Assembly (NCBI GenBank): GCA_030267565.1
Contig: BRXU01000003.1
Location: 4,873,001 to 4,937,000 of the forward strand
Length of the DNA: 64,000 nucleotides
Source: Pleodorina starrii
Lineage: Eukaryota; Chlorophyta; Chlorophyceae; Chlamydomonadales; Volvocaceae
Direction: 5' to 3'
Shown here in pieces: positions 1 to 12,978 of the stretch (position 1 is the first letter of the stretch; the number at the start of each line of letters is the position of its first letter). A program made the position numbers and the translations under genes. The notes under the pieces are model-generated. The model did not search any database and had not been told where the DNA came from. It worked only from the letters and a program-made list of their open reading frames with translations.

Positions 1-2571
1 CAGTACTATCGCGCGGTAATCGTGGCCTACCACCCGACCAGCAAGAAGCACACGATCATGTATGAGGACGGCGGCACGGAGAAGCTTTGCCTGGACGAGG
101 TGCCGCACAGGTGAGTGGGGGAGGCGGGAGGGTGGGACCGCCGGGGTCGCACGCGGCGCTGACACGTGGTTTCCGCTGCGCCAACCGCACGTCTCTGGCA
201 CCTGAACCCCGGGGAGGTGCACTGTGACTAGAGCTGAATGCCTCTGCACGCTGCGCACGGCTTGCTTCTGAGGCCTTGCACAACTTCCATTTGCATCATG
301 CCAGCACTAATCTCATCCCGGCGCCTACTTGAAATTACCGCTTGTGGGCGTCATGTAATCGCTGCCATGACGTCGCCGTTTTGCCGTTCTGTCAGGTGGA
401 TGGATGACGACCAGCCGCGAATTTCGCCCCAGAAGCCACACGCGCCTGCGGGTGACAGTGCCGCCGCCGCGCAACCGGCGACTGCTGAGCCGTCTCAGCA
501 GCTGTTTCCGCAGCAGCTGCAGCACGGACCGCGGGCGTCAGAGCCGGAGCTGCACCAGCAGCAACGGCATCAGGCGTTGCCAGCAACTGACCTGGATGAC
601 CGGGACGGCGTCTTGCCCATGCCGGCCGTGACATCGCAGCCACCGCCGCGGCCGCTGGTGCCCATCGACCAGCGGTGCTTGCTGCCGCCGCTTGGGAGCG
701 CCACCATGGACTCGGCGGCGGGGTCGCACAGCGGCGGGCAGCTCGGCAAGCACGGCCAGCCCGACTCGGACCTGCACCTGCCGCTGAAGAAGAGGCCGCG
801 GATGATGCCGAACATCCCCCAGTCGCTGCATCTGCACCCCGCCGCGCTGCCTTCACCGCACTCGAACCCGCTGAGCGCATCGCTGAGGGAGCCGGGCTCG
901 GCGGCGCACCCGCAGACGAGCGGCGGCAGCGCCGGCTGCGTCGCCGCGCCGGCGTCGACGCGCAACCGCTACTCGGGTGGCGGCGCGGATAGCGCCGGCG
1001 GCGACCTCCACGGCCTCAGCGGCACGGGCAGCGGTCGCGTGTCCAGCGTCGCGGCGGATGAGGACGACCCCAACGAGGACCTGGACTCGCTGCTGGAAGC
1101 CGCGGAGGCGGTGGCGGCTCTGCGCACCGCGCCGATCGGCGGCGTGGCCGTGTCGGCGCTCCAAGCGCAGCAACAACAGCAGCAGACCTCCGCGGCACTG
1201 CCTCTGCAGCCGCGCCACGTGAGGAGCGGGTCCGCGACAGCTGCTGCGGGCGCGGTGCCCGTGGCCATGGTCCAGACAGCCAAGGTGGCCTCGCCGCGAC
1301 ACCTGGCCGCCGCGCATCGCGCCGGCCCGCCCAACGGCCTGCCGCCCCACGGCGGCAGCCGGCCAAGCGGCACCGCCACTGCGCACCCCAGCAGCAGCAG
1401 CTCGGGCTTCATCCCCTACCAGGTCGTAGGGTCCAGGCAGCACGCGTCCGGTGGCCACGGCGGCTCGCATGCAGCGCAGGGCGGGCCGAACGACGGCGGC
1501 TTTGGCGGGCCATACGACCATAGCCATCATCATCAGCACCCGTCGCACGGCCGGAATGGCCGATTGAGCGGGGAGCATGAGGGCGGCTCAGGCTCAGGCG
1601 CGGCGGGAAGCGGCCGTGGGAGGAACGGCAATGGGTACGGCAACGGGTACGGCTCACAGCCAAGCGGTGATATTAATCGGGAGGACCTTTTGTGGAAGCT
1701 GGTGGGCATTGACAAGCCGAAGGATTTGCTGCCGCTGTTCTCTGGCGGCTGCGAGAAATCGCGGAACGGCGACGGCAAGGGTCGGCGCAGTGGCAGCGAC
1801 TCGTGGATCGCGCCGTCGCACCCGTACGGCAAATTATTGCGCGCGTTGGAGGCTTCGGAGCTGCTGCCGCAGGCGGACCAGCTCAGAATGTACGCGCAGC
1901 AGCACCACCAACAGCAACAGCAGCTGCAACAGCCACAGCGCGCGCCGCCGGCGCCAGCGCCGGCGCCGGCCCAACCGCCGACCCAGGCGCCGGCGCAGCT
2001 GCTGACGCCAGTGCAGCATGCCAAGCAGCAGCCGAACGCTGCATCCGGGTCGGCCGCGACGGCGGAAGCCATCGCGCTGTCCGCGTGGCAGCAACTTGCC
2101 CAGCAACAGGCGCAGCAACAGCAACAGCACTGTGTGAATGGCTTGAACGGCGCGTCGTATGCGACGCATGGGTACGACAACGGGTCCGTCGCCACCACAG
2201 TGGCCGCCTTCCTCCAACAGCAGCACGCGGCGGCGGCGGCGGCGGCAGCGGCCGCAGCGGCGGCGGCCGCGTCGTCTTCGGGACAGCTGCATAACCTGCA
2301 CGCTATGCATGGTCACGGCTCGCATGCGGCGGCAACGGCGGCGACAGCGGCGGCGGGGGGCTCAGGCGCGGCTGGGCTGGCGGGCCATCACGCAGGCCAG
2401 CAGGCACTGGCAGCAACGGCGGCGGCATCGCACTGGCCGCAGTCGGTGCACGGGCAACCGGGCTCCATCATACAGGACTTGGTCCACATGTACGTTGCAC
2501 AGCACGCGGCGGGGTCCCACCCCATGCTCGCCATGGCGGGGACGACGGCGGTGGGTGGTCCTAGGGTTTGA
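1..2571 (+). CDS. Tudor-like domain nuclear protein, 5' truncated by window edge
   Basis: Exons 1-110 (partial) and 396-2571; the GT-AG intron between them preserves phase and gives 761 visible residues. The first 37 residues form a Tudor/Agenet-like beta fold pattern (YYRAVIVAYHP ... HTIMYEDGG ... LCLDEV), the kind that reads methylated histone tails or damaged DNA in PDS5- or EMSY-like proteins. The rest is low complexity: Gln runs, a long Ala run near residues 650-670, Gly/Ser stretches, and a basic KKRPR patch that could be a nuclear localisation signal. Two ordered-looking islands occur, one with EDLLWKLVGIDKPKDLLPLF and one around HPYGKLLRALEASELLP. The N terminus and any catalytic domain lie outside the window, so the family is not assigned. 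The function (chromatin reader) is inference from the Tudor-like segment only. Confidence 0.72.
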
Positions 2572-4973
2572 GCCACGTAGTACGCCCTCGTTGCCACGTA
2601 CAGATCAGGGCATCTCGTTGGCTTTCTGATTGAACCGAGAAGCCGGACAGTCAGGCAGGTTACGGGTCGGTCGGGCCGTGTGGCAATCCTTTTCTTCCTT
2701 TTCTGCATACATTGCGTTTTTGACTGGCAGTAGATTAAACTGCGTTTCGGTGCGTTTTGGAAGACATCCAACCTAATGCCCCCGAGGGGTTATGCCAGCC
2801 ATTGCGTGGGCGGCCGGTGATGCCGACGTCCCACACGGCTGTGCGCAGGAGCGGCGCGTGCGAGCTTTGTTTCTTGACGCCTGTCACGGATTTTGTGCTT
2901 GGGTCTCCATGTGTCTTGACCGTGGCATATTTGTTGTACGACGGTACTTGACAGCACGCGGGCAGTCATATTGCTGCTGAGGGCCGGACCGGTGATCCGG
3001 TGTTCGGGCAGCGCCGTGGCTTGATGCTTGGTGCAACGTTTGGCGTGCCATGCGCCGGTGTCCTTGACTGCTACACCGCAGCGCGCCCGTCATGTCCTTT
3101 GTTTCGCTGCGGTAGCGCGTAGGCAAGCCCAGGACGGGCAGGGAGCCCGAATACTCGAGCCAAGCGCGTATTACAGGTTATTTACAGCTCGCTATCCTGT
3201 CATGTGTACCGGTTGGGCAGAGGACGTGGACATGTGTGATGGCGGCGGATTGGTTCGCTGAGGTAAAACACCGTCACGACTGGGCCGCGCGCCCAGCCGG
3301 GTCAGGGTCCAGGCGTCCGCTCGAACGCACGCGCCCTGCCCTTTTTGACCCCACGGCGCGCTGCATGTGGTCATCGGCGCGTGGGAGGCCTGGTCCGATG
3401 TATACGGAATGCGGTGCACTGGAGAAAAGCATTAACGTGACGGCGAGCAGTGCGGGGCCGCAGATGCCGGCACCCTGTGGGCTGCCGCGTGGGGTTCCGC
3501 CTTTTTCGAAGTCATGTTCGGCGTGTAGTGTGGCGGCATTTGGCGCGTGGGTGTGTAAACGGGTTTGGGGGCGTGTGTGGGAGGGGGCGGGGGATTGGGC
3601 GGCGGAGGTGTGTGTGGTGGGGTGGGTGGGGGGTCGCGCACTAGCCAGGCCGGGCCCGTGAGCGCGTGCTGCATGGCGTCGTGTGTATCTGTATTTGTGT
3701 GCTTCCTTCAAGGTCATAAACCGTGCCACGGCGCTTCATGCTGCGCTGCGTGGGCTTTGGGGCTTCATTTGCGCGACTGTGGCGCAAAGGCGTGTTTGGA
3801 TGGGTTGTCGGGAGGAGGCTCCGCTACAATTCCGCTTCACTTCCGTTGGTGTACAGCTCGGGATGCAGGGAGGTATCTGCCGTCGCTGGGTTCGTCTGAA
3901 GCCAGGAGATGCAGCGTAGCTATGAAGAGCGCCTATGGGGGTGTGTTTCGTCATGTGTAGGGCTGGCGGCCCGATGTTTTTCCACGGCCTCCGCGGCCAT
4001 AAAGAAGATTACGGTACTATTTGGAGGGCGGTGGCTACCGGCCGGTGTGTGTGTGTGCGTAATCGGCATACGATGCGGTACGTGGCGGCTGAGCGTTGCG
4101 TCAGTGAGCAGGCGCTACGTGTGGCATGAGCCGATGGTGCGTGCCTAAGAAGGCCGTGGAAGGAGAAACGGACGAGACAGATACTGCGTGGCCAGATACT
4201 GCAACATGCAGCACGGTTTGCGTTGCTAAATCGTACAACTGTCCCTTCGGGAGCCGTATCCTGGCGTCATTCTCCCATCCCGGGAGTGCAATGTAAATTT
4301 AATTTCCCTGGTATTGAAACTGGCGTCACCCGTGCCGCCCTTGAGGGTGGCCACCCTGCGTCTGGGCCTTTTTTCGCCGCTGTGTTCTAATGGTTGCCGT
4401 CGCAGGCCTGGGTCGCGTACGCTGGAACTCGTAGCGACGCCTGCAATGCCCAAGAGCCCGCAAGTCTCGGTTTTCAGGCAAACATACGCGCGAGATAGGA
4501 CGTGAAGATGGCATCGGGGCACGAAAGCGTACCATTCTGTGACTCTGGCATTTCTACAGTTTTAGACTTTAATGCGGAGTCAGCTCAGCGTCGCTGAGCC
4601 GCGCCACTTGAGGCAGCTTTGTAAAGTAGCCCACCGCGACGACGGCTTGCCCACTTGGCACCGATTCGGCATCCGTATCTAAACTTGTCCCGACAGTCCG
4701 TTAGTCATACATACTACGGCCCATGAACTGCGGGATGCGTTTACGGCACTCGGCTGTCTGTTTGAGAGGTTTCGAGCCTGCAGCATTGATTATTACCGGT
4801 AATTTACAGACGCAGCGATCCTGGAAATGATGGGCAGTACTAGATGAATTTTGGCGGGGCTTCACTGACGCTCATCGTTGTGCTTTGCGTGGCGCTCTTG
4901 GCAGATATCTGCTGCTGCTTTAAGCATCGTGCGTTCGCGCTGGTAACAATCGACAAGAATGAAGCCATACCGA
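2572..4973. other. 3' UTR and intergenic spacer, no gene seen
   Basis: No open frame here shows conserved protein features. The left part is probably the 3' UTR of the Tudor-like gene: TGTAA, the usual volvocine polyadenylation signal, occurs at 3554-3558 and 4292-4296, the latter followed by an AT-rich stretch. The right part, to 4973, is presumably the promoter and 5' UTR of the helicase gene. Confidence 0.6.
4292..4296 (+). terminator. Candidate polyadenylation signal TGTAA
   Basis: TGTAA followed by an AT-rich tract, about 1.7 kb after the stop codon of the Tudor-like gene. TGTAA is the known signal in Chlamydomonas and Volvox. An earlier copy at 3554-3558 is an alternative. Confidence 0.35.
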
Positions 4974-7900
4974 ATGGATTTTCCGGAGCACCCATACACC
5001 CCATATTCCATTCAGCAACATTTCATGAAGGAGCTTTACCAAACTCTGGAAGACAGCTCTATTGGCCTATTCGAAAGCCCGACGGGTCAGTCTGTCGTGC
5101 CTCGCTGACCCGCGTCCAAATGGCATGTCATCCACCGGCCGCGCACCCACACGGCCGCCGCCAGGAACTGGAAAGACCATCAGCCTTATATGCGGCGCTC
5201 TTCACTGGCTTGAGGACTTCAGGGAGCGCGCCAAGGAAGCCGAAGCCGCGCAGCCAACAGGTGAGCCGTTGGCCGGCCCCTGCCGCAATGCCTCTCTTCC
5301 TTGCTGCCCTACCAACGTCGCGCGCCGCTCTCCCCTACTCTCGGCCGTCAACTTGCATATATAGGCGGGGTCGATGACGGTGACCCAGATTGGCTGCGTG
5401 TGCACCACGTCAAGGCCACCAGCTCGGCGCCGGAGCCGCATCCGTGGCTCAAAAGGCGCGGCCTGGTGGCAGCGGCGCGAGGGCGCCGTGTGGTTCAAGC
5501 TCATACCCTTGGGTGCGTGGCCGCCTTTCCCCGCCTTGCGCTCGGATACGGTGCTGCGGGAGACGAGAAAGCTTCCCTATCCGCAGGGCGCCGTCCGCGG
5601 CCTCAGCCGCATCGGCGGCCGCCAGGGCGACCGCCGCAAACGGCGGCGTCGCCGCCGCCGCCGCGAAAGGGAGCGCGGATGACGACGGGTCGGACGATCA
5701 GTTTCTTTTGGAGGCCACAGCCGCGGACGCCGACGGAGGGGGAGGCAGCGGCGACGGAGGCGGAGGGGGAGGCGCTGCCGCCGTGGGGGCGCGGCGGGCG
5801 CGCATCCGGGCGCTTCTGGGAGAGGACAGCGACAGCGGGGAGGAGGGCGAGGCGGACGAACGGCTGGCCGGTGAGTGTGGGGGCGTGCGGGCATAGGGAA
5901 ACTCGCGCCCAGGGGGAAACCCTGGGCCAAGCGGGCCAGTGTTAAGTAGTACGGAGCGAGCCGGTGCATCACTGCATAGCAAGACAGGAACACCACCAGG
6001 TTGCTTGGATAGGCTACCGATAGGCTGCCGAGGTGCCGTAACATCGATCGCGCTGACGCCGCCGCCCGTTCCCCGCGCGCAGCCCTCCGCGCGCTGCGCG
6101 CGCTGCCGGCGGCCCCCGCGCGGACGCCGCAGATTTTCTTCGCGAGCCGCACCCACAGCCAGCTGGCCCAGTTCGTGTCGGAGCTTCGGCGGGTGGGTCG
6201 GTGGGTCGGATTGGGTCGAGTCGGCTTTGGTCGGTGGTCGAGCCGCGCTGCGCGGCGCCGTGCTGGCGGATTGCGTCGTATCGTGTCGTGTCATGTCGTA
6301 CACCACGCGTCGACCCCAGGTCTCTCTTCCCCGGATGCCCTGCGCGCTGCCTGATGCGCGCTGAGGAGCCACATGAGATCCTCGGCGAGTCACTGCCCCA
6401 CTGCTCCCACTGCGGAAATAAAGCCAACGAAAGGCTTTGACGCCGCCGCCACCCTCTCACTTTTTCCCCCGTTCCTTTTCCGCCGTTGTTCCCTTTGCTG
6501 TACCCTGCTTGACCTCGCCCTTGCTTTCTTCCTGCCCTTTCTTCGGCCCCCCAAACTCCCCAAACCGCTTCGCCGCCTCCTCGCCGGGACAGACGTTTCC
6601 CCCCCGCCTCCCAAACCCCCGCGTACCCGACTCTCCTCCGGCTTTTTCCCTCTCGGCCGCAGACCGGCTTCGCGTCCCGGCTCCGGCTGGTCTCTCTGGC
6701 CAGTCGGAGGGGCTTGTGCGTGCACGAGCCGGTGGCGGCGCTGGGGTCCGCGGGTCTCATAACGGAGCGATGCACGGAGCTACAGGCGGGTGGCGGGTGG
6801 CGGGCGGGCGATGAGGGGCGGGCGGGTGATGAGCGGCCGACGGAGAACCGTTGGACGGTTCGGGGGGCCGGGATAAGGGCCGGGATAAGGGCCGAGCGGG
6901 CTGCCCAGTGGGCGTGAGGGCAGGAGGACGTCTGGGCGGGTTCGCGGGCGGTGGGAACGGGAACGGCCCCGCTGGGGAGGGAGCGGGCTCCACTGCTGGT
7001 GCATGGGGGCGGGCCTTGCCTGGCGCAGGGCCATTGTACTCCAATGTCATGGGTGTAATTTGTATTGGTCGATTGTATTGATTGCCGTAGATGGATCAAT
7101 TCATTAATTGGCTGCATCTTTGTAAGTTGTCGTGGTGCGCCCGGGCACGTCCCTCGGTGCAGGAGCGCAGCAAGGGCAGCAGCAAGGCGCGGAGGACTGC
7201 AGGCTGCAGCGGCGGCGACGGAGGCACAGCAGGATGCGGAGGCGCCTCCACTGCCGCCGCCTCAGCCGGCAGGCGCACCGGCCCGGGCCCGGGCAGCCGC
7301 GGCCGCGGCGGGCGGGGCTCTGGCGGCTCTGGCGGCGCGTGTCCCTTCCTGGCCCCCTCCCTGGAGTCGACGGAGGACTTTGCGGCGGCGGTACTGGGGG
7401 AGCCCATGGACGTCGAGGTGCGGTACGGGGGCGGCACGGTGTGGTGTGGTGCAGAGTGGTGTGGTGTGGTGTGGTGTGGTGCGGCGCGGGTGCAATGTGA
7501 TGCGGAGTCGCGGAGGTGCTGAGATGAGGAAGCAGGGGTCGGGGCGTGCGTGCGAATGCTGAATGGCCAAACGGGAGGGGCGCTGTAGTGCTGCTGCCAC
7601 TAGTTAGCAACGCAACGCACAGTCCCTTGGGGCTTTACTAAGGGTACCCGTTGGAACGTCGCCCGACCCATTGGGCTCCGACCCATTGGGCTGGCCAATC
7701 CAACTACCGTAACCAACTAACCAACTAAACAACCAACCAACCCGCAACTTACTGATCCAGCTCATGGCGCGCACGCAACCCGTCCGCCCGCCACAGGATC
7801 TGGGCCGCTCCGGCCGCCGCCTGGGTTTGTGTCCGTACTATGGTAGCCGCGCGCTGCTGCCGGAAGCCGACATCGTGGCGTTGCCGTACAGTTCCCTGCT

Positions 7901-10900
7901 GTGCGAGGAGACCCGTGGGTCGCTGGGTCTGCGGCTGGCGGGCTCTGTCGTCATCTTTGATGAGGCGCACAACCTGGTGGACGCGGTGACGTCGTCCCAT
8001 GGGTCGCAGGTCTCCCTGGAGCAGCTCAGGACGTGTGTCAGGTCAGGTCAGGACACGTCACGTCCCTGTGTGGGATGACTGAGGGTGGAATGATGCTGCC
8101 GCTTTGAATGCTGCTGTCTCGAGCTACCGCTCTTCTCTTCTCAGGAGCGAGACCGAAGGGGCAAAGGAACCAACCCGATTGAAAGAAGAAGGCCGACTTG
8201 GGCCCTGACTGTCTACTGCTTGCACCACCGCACCCCCCGCACCCCCGCACCCCATCCGCCCCATCCGCCTCCGCCTCCACCCCAGGCAGCTCTCCGCCTA
8301 CTTTTCGCGCTTCCAGACGCGGCTCTCCCCCGCCAGCGCCCGCAATGTGCAGCTGCTGCTGCGAATAGCCACCGCCCTGCTGCGCCGCCTGGACCAGCCC
8401 CCGCAGCAGCAGCAGTCGCCCCAGCCCCAGCAGCAGCAGCCCCAAGGCGACCCCAGCAACGGTGGCGGCGGCGGCGGCGGCAGCGGCGGGGTGGCGGTTC
8501 TGAGCTGTCACGAGTTTCTGCTGTCTCTCCGTTTGGAGCACATCAATCTGTTCCCGTTGCTCAGCTGGGTGCGGGAGTCGAAGTTGGTCATGAAGGTGGG
8601 CCGGGGTCTGGGTGCCGGGTGTGGGAGTGGTGGTGGTGATTATGGAGGTGGGTTTGGGTGGTGGCCGGGGTGGTGGTGGTGGTGGTTAATAAGAACGGCC
8701 CGGGGCGGCCCGGGGTGGTTGGTGGCCGGGGTGGTGGTTGGTGGTGGTGATGATGGTGGTAGTCCACATTGTCATGCCTGCCTCTTACCGGCCTCCCTCC
8801 TTCCCTCCCTCCTCCCTTCGCTTTCCGTGGTGGTGCACGCTCGCTTGGCGGCCCCCCCCTGGAGCGATCCCCACAGGTAGCGGGGTACGACCTGGCCACC
8901 GCCTCGCTGTCCGACCCCAACGGTACGACACCCGCAGCTGCTGCTGCGGTGGCTCCGGTTGAAGCCGCAGTGGACCTGTACGACGATGACGAGGGCGGGG
9001 CGGGCATCCGTACTGCCGCGTCCGGACGTGCGGCCGCCGCCGGCGGACCGCGGCGGGGCAGCGCCGCCTCCAGCGGCGGCGGCAATGGCGGCGGTTTCGG
9101 AGCCCGCCGCTCGTCGCTGTTCGCCTTCGTCTCTTTCCTGACTGCGCTGACGCATCCGAGCGCCGACGGACGAATCGTCATAGCCGCGGCAGGCGGTGGC
9201 GGCGCCGCCGCCGCCGCCGCTGCCGCCGCCGACGGCGAGGCCTGCCTCCGCTACACCGTCCTTAACGCTGCGGCGCAGTTTGCCACCATCCTCGCCTCCG
9301 CCAGGTCTGTCGTACTCGCCAGCGGCACGCTGTCGCCCGTGGAGGGGCTGGTGGCGCAGCTGCTGCCGGGCGTGCCACGTCACCGTGTACGGCACTTTTC
9401 CTGCGGTCACGTGGTGCCTCAAGAGAACCTCCTGGCGCTGGTGGCGGCGCGCGGTCCCACGGGTCAGGAGCTGGACCTGCGCCACGGGCGGCGGGCCGAC
9501 CCACGGGTCAGTGAGGAGGTGAGCGGGAGTAAGGACCGACCCATGGGTCAGAGAGGAGGAGGTGGGTCCCGGCCCTAGTTATAGAACCTGACGGTGGGAG
9601 GAGGTGGTACGGACGGGCGGTGGACGAGGATGGGTTGAGGAATAGGGAGGGCCTTAGGGAGGCGGTGGGTAACAAGGGGACGTGATGCAGGGTGAGCAGA
9701 CTGAGCACGAGCATGCGTGTCGTGTGTGTCGTACGTGGTTGTGGGGTCCCTGTCTGGTTGGGTGGTTAGGGCCGCGCAAGGGTCGACCATCCCAGCCCAG
9801 TGACACGCATGCTGACGTGGAGGGCCCGGACAGCGCTGGTGGCGACTGTACGACTGAGGACTGACTCGCGGTCCTCGCCGCCGCCGCCCCCGCGCTGCGC
9901 AGCTCGGCAGGTTGCTCATCAACATCTGTACGGCAGTCCCGGCGGGGGTGGTCGTCTTCGCGCCGTCCTTCGCCTACCTGGACCAGCTCATCTCCGCCTG
10001 GCGCCGACCGGGCTGTGGCGTATGGACGGGACTGACTGGCCGCAAACAAGTCTTTGTGGAGCCGCGATCCGCCGGGGAGGTCGAGGCCGTACTGGTGTCG
10101 TACGCAGCTGCCGTGCAACGAAGCGTGCTGGAGCCGGGGAGCGCGGCAGCGACAGCGACAGCGGCCGCGGCGGGTGGTAGTGCGCCGGCCGCAGCGGCGG
10201 CGGCGGCCACGGCGGCTGCTGCTGCTGCTGCTGGCGGGCCGGTTTCAGAGCGGCGGCGGCCGAACGGCGCGTTGCTGCTGAGCGTGGTTGGCGGCAAACT
10301 GAGCGAGGGCATCAACTTTGGAGACGACCTCGGCAGGTGAGACTGACTCACTGACTGACTGACTGACTGACTGGTTGATCCGGAGCTGGGGCTAGCTAGG
10401 GGGGGAAGGGGGGCGAGGGAGCCCCTGGACGTGGAAGTAGGGGGTCCGTCGTCCCCTGCAGCACCCGGAAGTCTGGAGGTCTGGAGGGCGCAGCACCCGG
10501 AGAGCAACCAGGGACCCTGGAGACTGGCCTGGCGCGCAGGGGGTGGATATGTGTGTGTATGATTGGATGCTGCTCGAGCCAGCCACTCCCTTACCTTCCC
10601 TTACCTCCCCTGACCTCGCCGCGCCGTTCCGTCCATTGGATCCTCTTGCACCCACCATCCAATTGGGAGCTCGTCACGTTTACATTTGCTGCAATCCGCT
10701 GCAATCCGCTGCAAGTCGGCGTGATCGTTGACCAAAGCGGCGGAATCAGCCTCTGCCCGTCCCCCGTTCCCCTTTGCAGGTGTGTCGTCGTACTCGGGCT
10801 GCCGTACCCCAACCCCTCCGATCCCGAGCTCCGGGAGCGCATGCGGTACCTGGACGAGGCCGCAGCAACCGCCGCAACCGCCGTAACCGCTTCGGCAGCC

Positions 10901-12006
10901 GTCACAACCGCAACAACCACCGCCGCGCCTCCCGGCACCGCCGCGGCAAGGAGCAGCGGCGGCACGGCTCCGGGCCCCGCAGCAGCCGTGGGGCCCTCCA
11001 GGCCCCCTACGCCGCCGCCGCCGCCTCCAGGTCTGACGGGGCGGCAGTACTACGAGGGGCTGTGCATCAAGGCGGTCAATCAGTGCGTCGGCAGGTGGGT
11101 GGGCGGACGAGCGAGCGAGTGAGTGAGTGAGCAAATGACCCACGGGTCATAGCTGGTACCGCCCAAGGGCCCAGCACGTGCAGGGGCCGCTCCGGGAGTC
11201 GTACAGTGCAGTGCAGTGCAAACATATTACGCGTGGCTTCCGCCGGCGGCGGCGGTGCGAAGTACTTTGGTGGCCGTCATGATTCATAGGGAAAGCGGTA
11301 GGTTGGTTGGTAGTTATGTTGGAATCGGCAGCGGGCTTTCATGCCTCGGTCCTGGCACTCTGTGCTGGGCCACCCGTGCAGCCCTGCCTGCCCGACTGGC
11401 AGCCTGGCTGCCGTAGCCAGGAGCCAAAGCGTGGGTGGCACGAAAGTGAGGAAATTGGGCCCCGATCCCAATCGGGCGCGTCAGGTTGCCCTTCACCCGC
11501 CTTGATGGCTCGCTCGGAAAGACAGCAGCTCACAGGAAGGAAGCACGGAACGCGTCCTCCTGCCCTTCACCAAGACAGACAGACCCAATTGCCGCCGTGT
11601 GGAGCAGATCGTTCGCAAATCCCTGGCAGCTCCTCTCACCAATACGATACTCTTACTTTCGATGTCCGCCGTCAGGGTCATCCGCCACGCCAAAGACTAC
11701 GCAGCCATTGTGCTGGTGGACGCCCGATACATGCCGTCGCCAGCCGCAACCGCAAGCAGGGGCCCGCGCGGTGGCGGCGGCGGTGGTGGCGGCGGTGGTG
11801 GTGGCGGAGGAGGAGGAGGAGTGGTGGGCAGCCTTCCGTCCTGGATCCAGCAGTCGATGCTCGCCGGGACGGGCGACTTCGCGCACCTGTACGGCAAGCT
11901 CGTCGGCTTTTTCCGCGGCCGGGCGGCTGCCGCCGCCGCTGCTGCTGCCGCCGCCGCGGAGGCAGCCGGAAGCGCGGGCGGCGGCGGCGGCGGCGGCAGC
12001 GTTTGA
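4974..12006 (+). CDS. CHL1: DDX11/CHL1-type Fe-S DNA helicase
   Basis: XPD/FANCJ-family 5'-3' helicase for sister-chromatid cohesion and replication-fork structures (family knowledge). Exons: 4974-5085, 5165-5260, 5365 to 5870 (contains an unresolved intron), 6083-6192, 6663 to about 6785, 7163-7417, 7797-8041, 8286-8595, 8877-9518, 9903-10336, 10780-11094, 11676-12006. In order: Q motif [12 protein letters not shown], Walker A SPTGTGKT split by intron 1, motif Ia [10 protein letters not shown], the four Fe-S cysteines ([23 protein letters not shown]), DEAH box [16 protein letters not shown], motif [14 protein letters not shown], motif [15 protein letters not shown]. The ATG at 4974 lies directly before the Q motif. 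Long Ala/Gly/Gln inserts separate the conserved blocks. About 990-1,160 residues depending on the unresolved exon. The donor near 6785 would be GC (AG|GCGGGT) if phase is kept. Confidence 0.93.
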
Positions 12007-12943
12007 ATGTGGGGCATCCCTCATGTTTCCGAGCCTCCTGCCTAGGACGTGACAGCAGCCCTCAGGCTGGCGTCCCTCACGCCGAGCGGGTGCGGTTACC
12101 GTAGGTCAGGTCCGAAGGGTTGGATGACGTCACGGTGGTTTACGGCATGTCAGGCGTTATTACGGTAGCATCAATGGATCATAGCTAGCTCGGGGGGCAT
12201 TTCCTTTCCTTTCTGTTTGATGCCCTGAGGTAGACCAAGGGGGCGCGCTGCACGCCTGTTCGCCCCCTGGCGGTGCATGGTCGCAGGATGAGACAGCAGG
12301 ATGGGCAGCTGGGTGCGCCACAAAGCAAGCGCCGGCGGCGGCCTCACTGACACTGACACTGCCTCCTCATGTCCTGCTTTCGTGGCTGACGCCTACGGAC
12401 ATACATACAGGGCGCGGCAGCCGGGTGCCCTCGGCCGGCGTTAAGGTTGGGGTTGAGCCGTGTTGATCGCACACGCCGCCGCGGGACGGCCGGAGCACTG
12501 AGGAGGATACTGCCTGCCGCCAGCGTAGGCTGTCTGCTGTGTGTGGGGGGGTGAGATTGGCAGTCTGGCGGGGGGACTTCGGAGCAATCTGGAATGCGCT
12601 GCTCGCCAGCGTGTCCGCCAGCGAAGTTTGGCGTGCACGCAAATGGTTGGGCGACCAAGGGGGCCGCCTGAAGGTTGCGCTTCCAGCTCCCCATGTCTCA
12701 CCTATAGCAGTCCCACAAAACACCACCACCACCACCAGCACCGCTCTGCAAAGCCCGGCGAGGCAACACACGTTGGCCCATTTGTTCGACGCTGGACCCG
12801 TCGCCGGACCCGTTGTTGCATCTGAAGTCCTAACCGGCAGTTCGTTGCAACAACGACCCCAGCCCGACCTGCCAACAACCACGCCGAGCAGCAGAAAACA
12901 CCCGGGTGGTAAAAAATGATACCGGGTGGGTGGGCGGGCAGGC

Positions 12944-12978
12944 CGGCAGGCAGGCAGTGCCTGCCTGCCTGCCTGCCT
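12944..12978. repeat. Inverted GGCA/TGCC tetranucleotide repeat
   Basis: A run of GGCA units is followed after two bases by a run of TGCC units, so the strand can fold into a near-perfect hairpin of about 15 bp. It lies between the helicase gene and HYDA. It may be a slippage-derived microsatellite and no function is evident. Confidence 0.7.
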
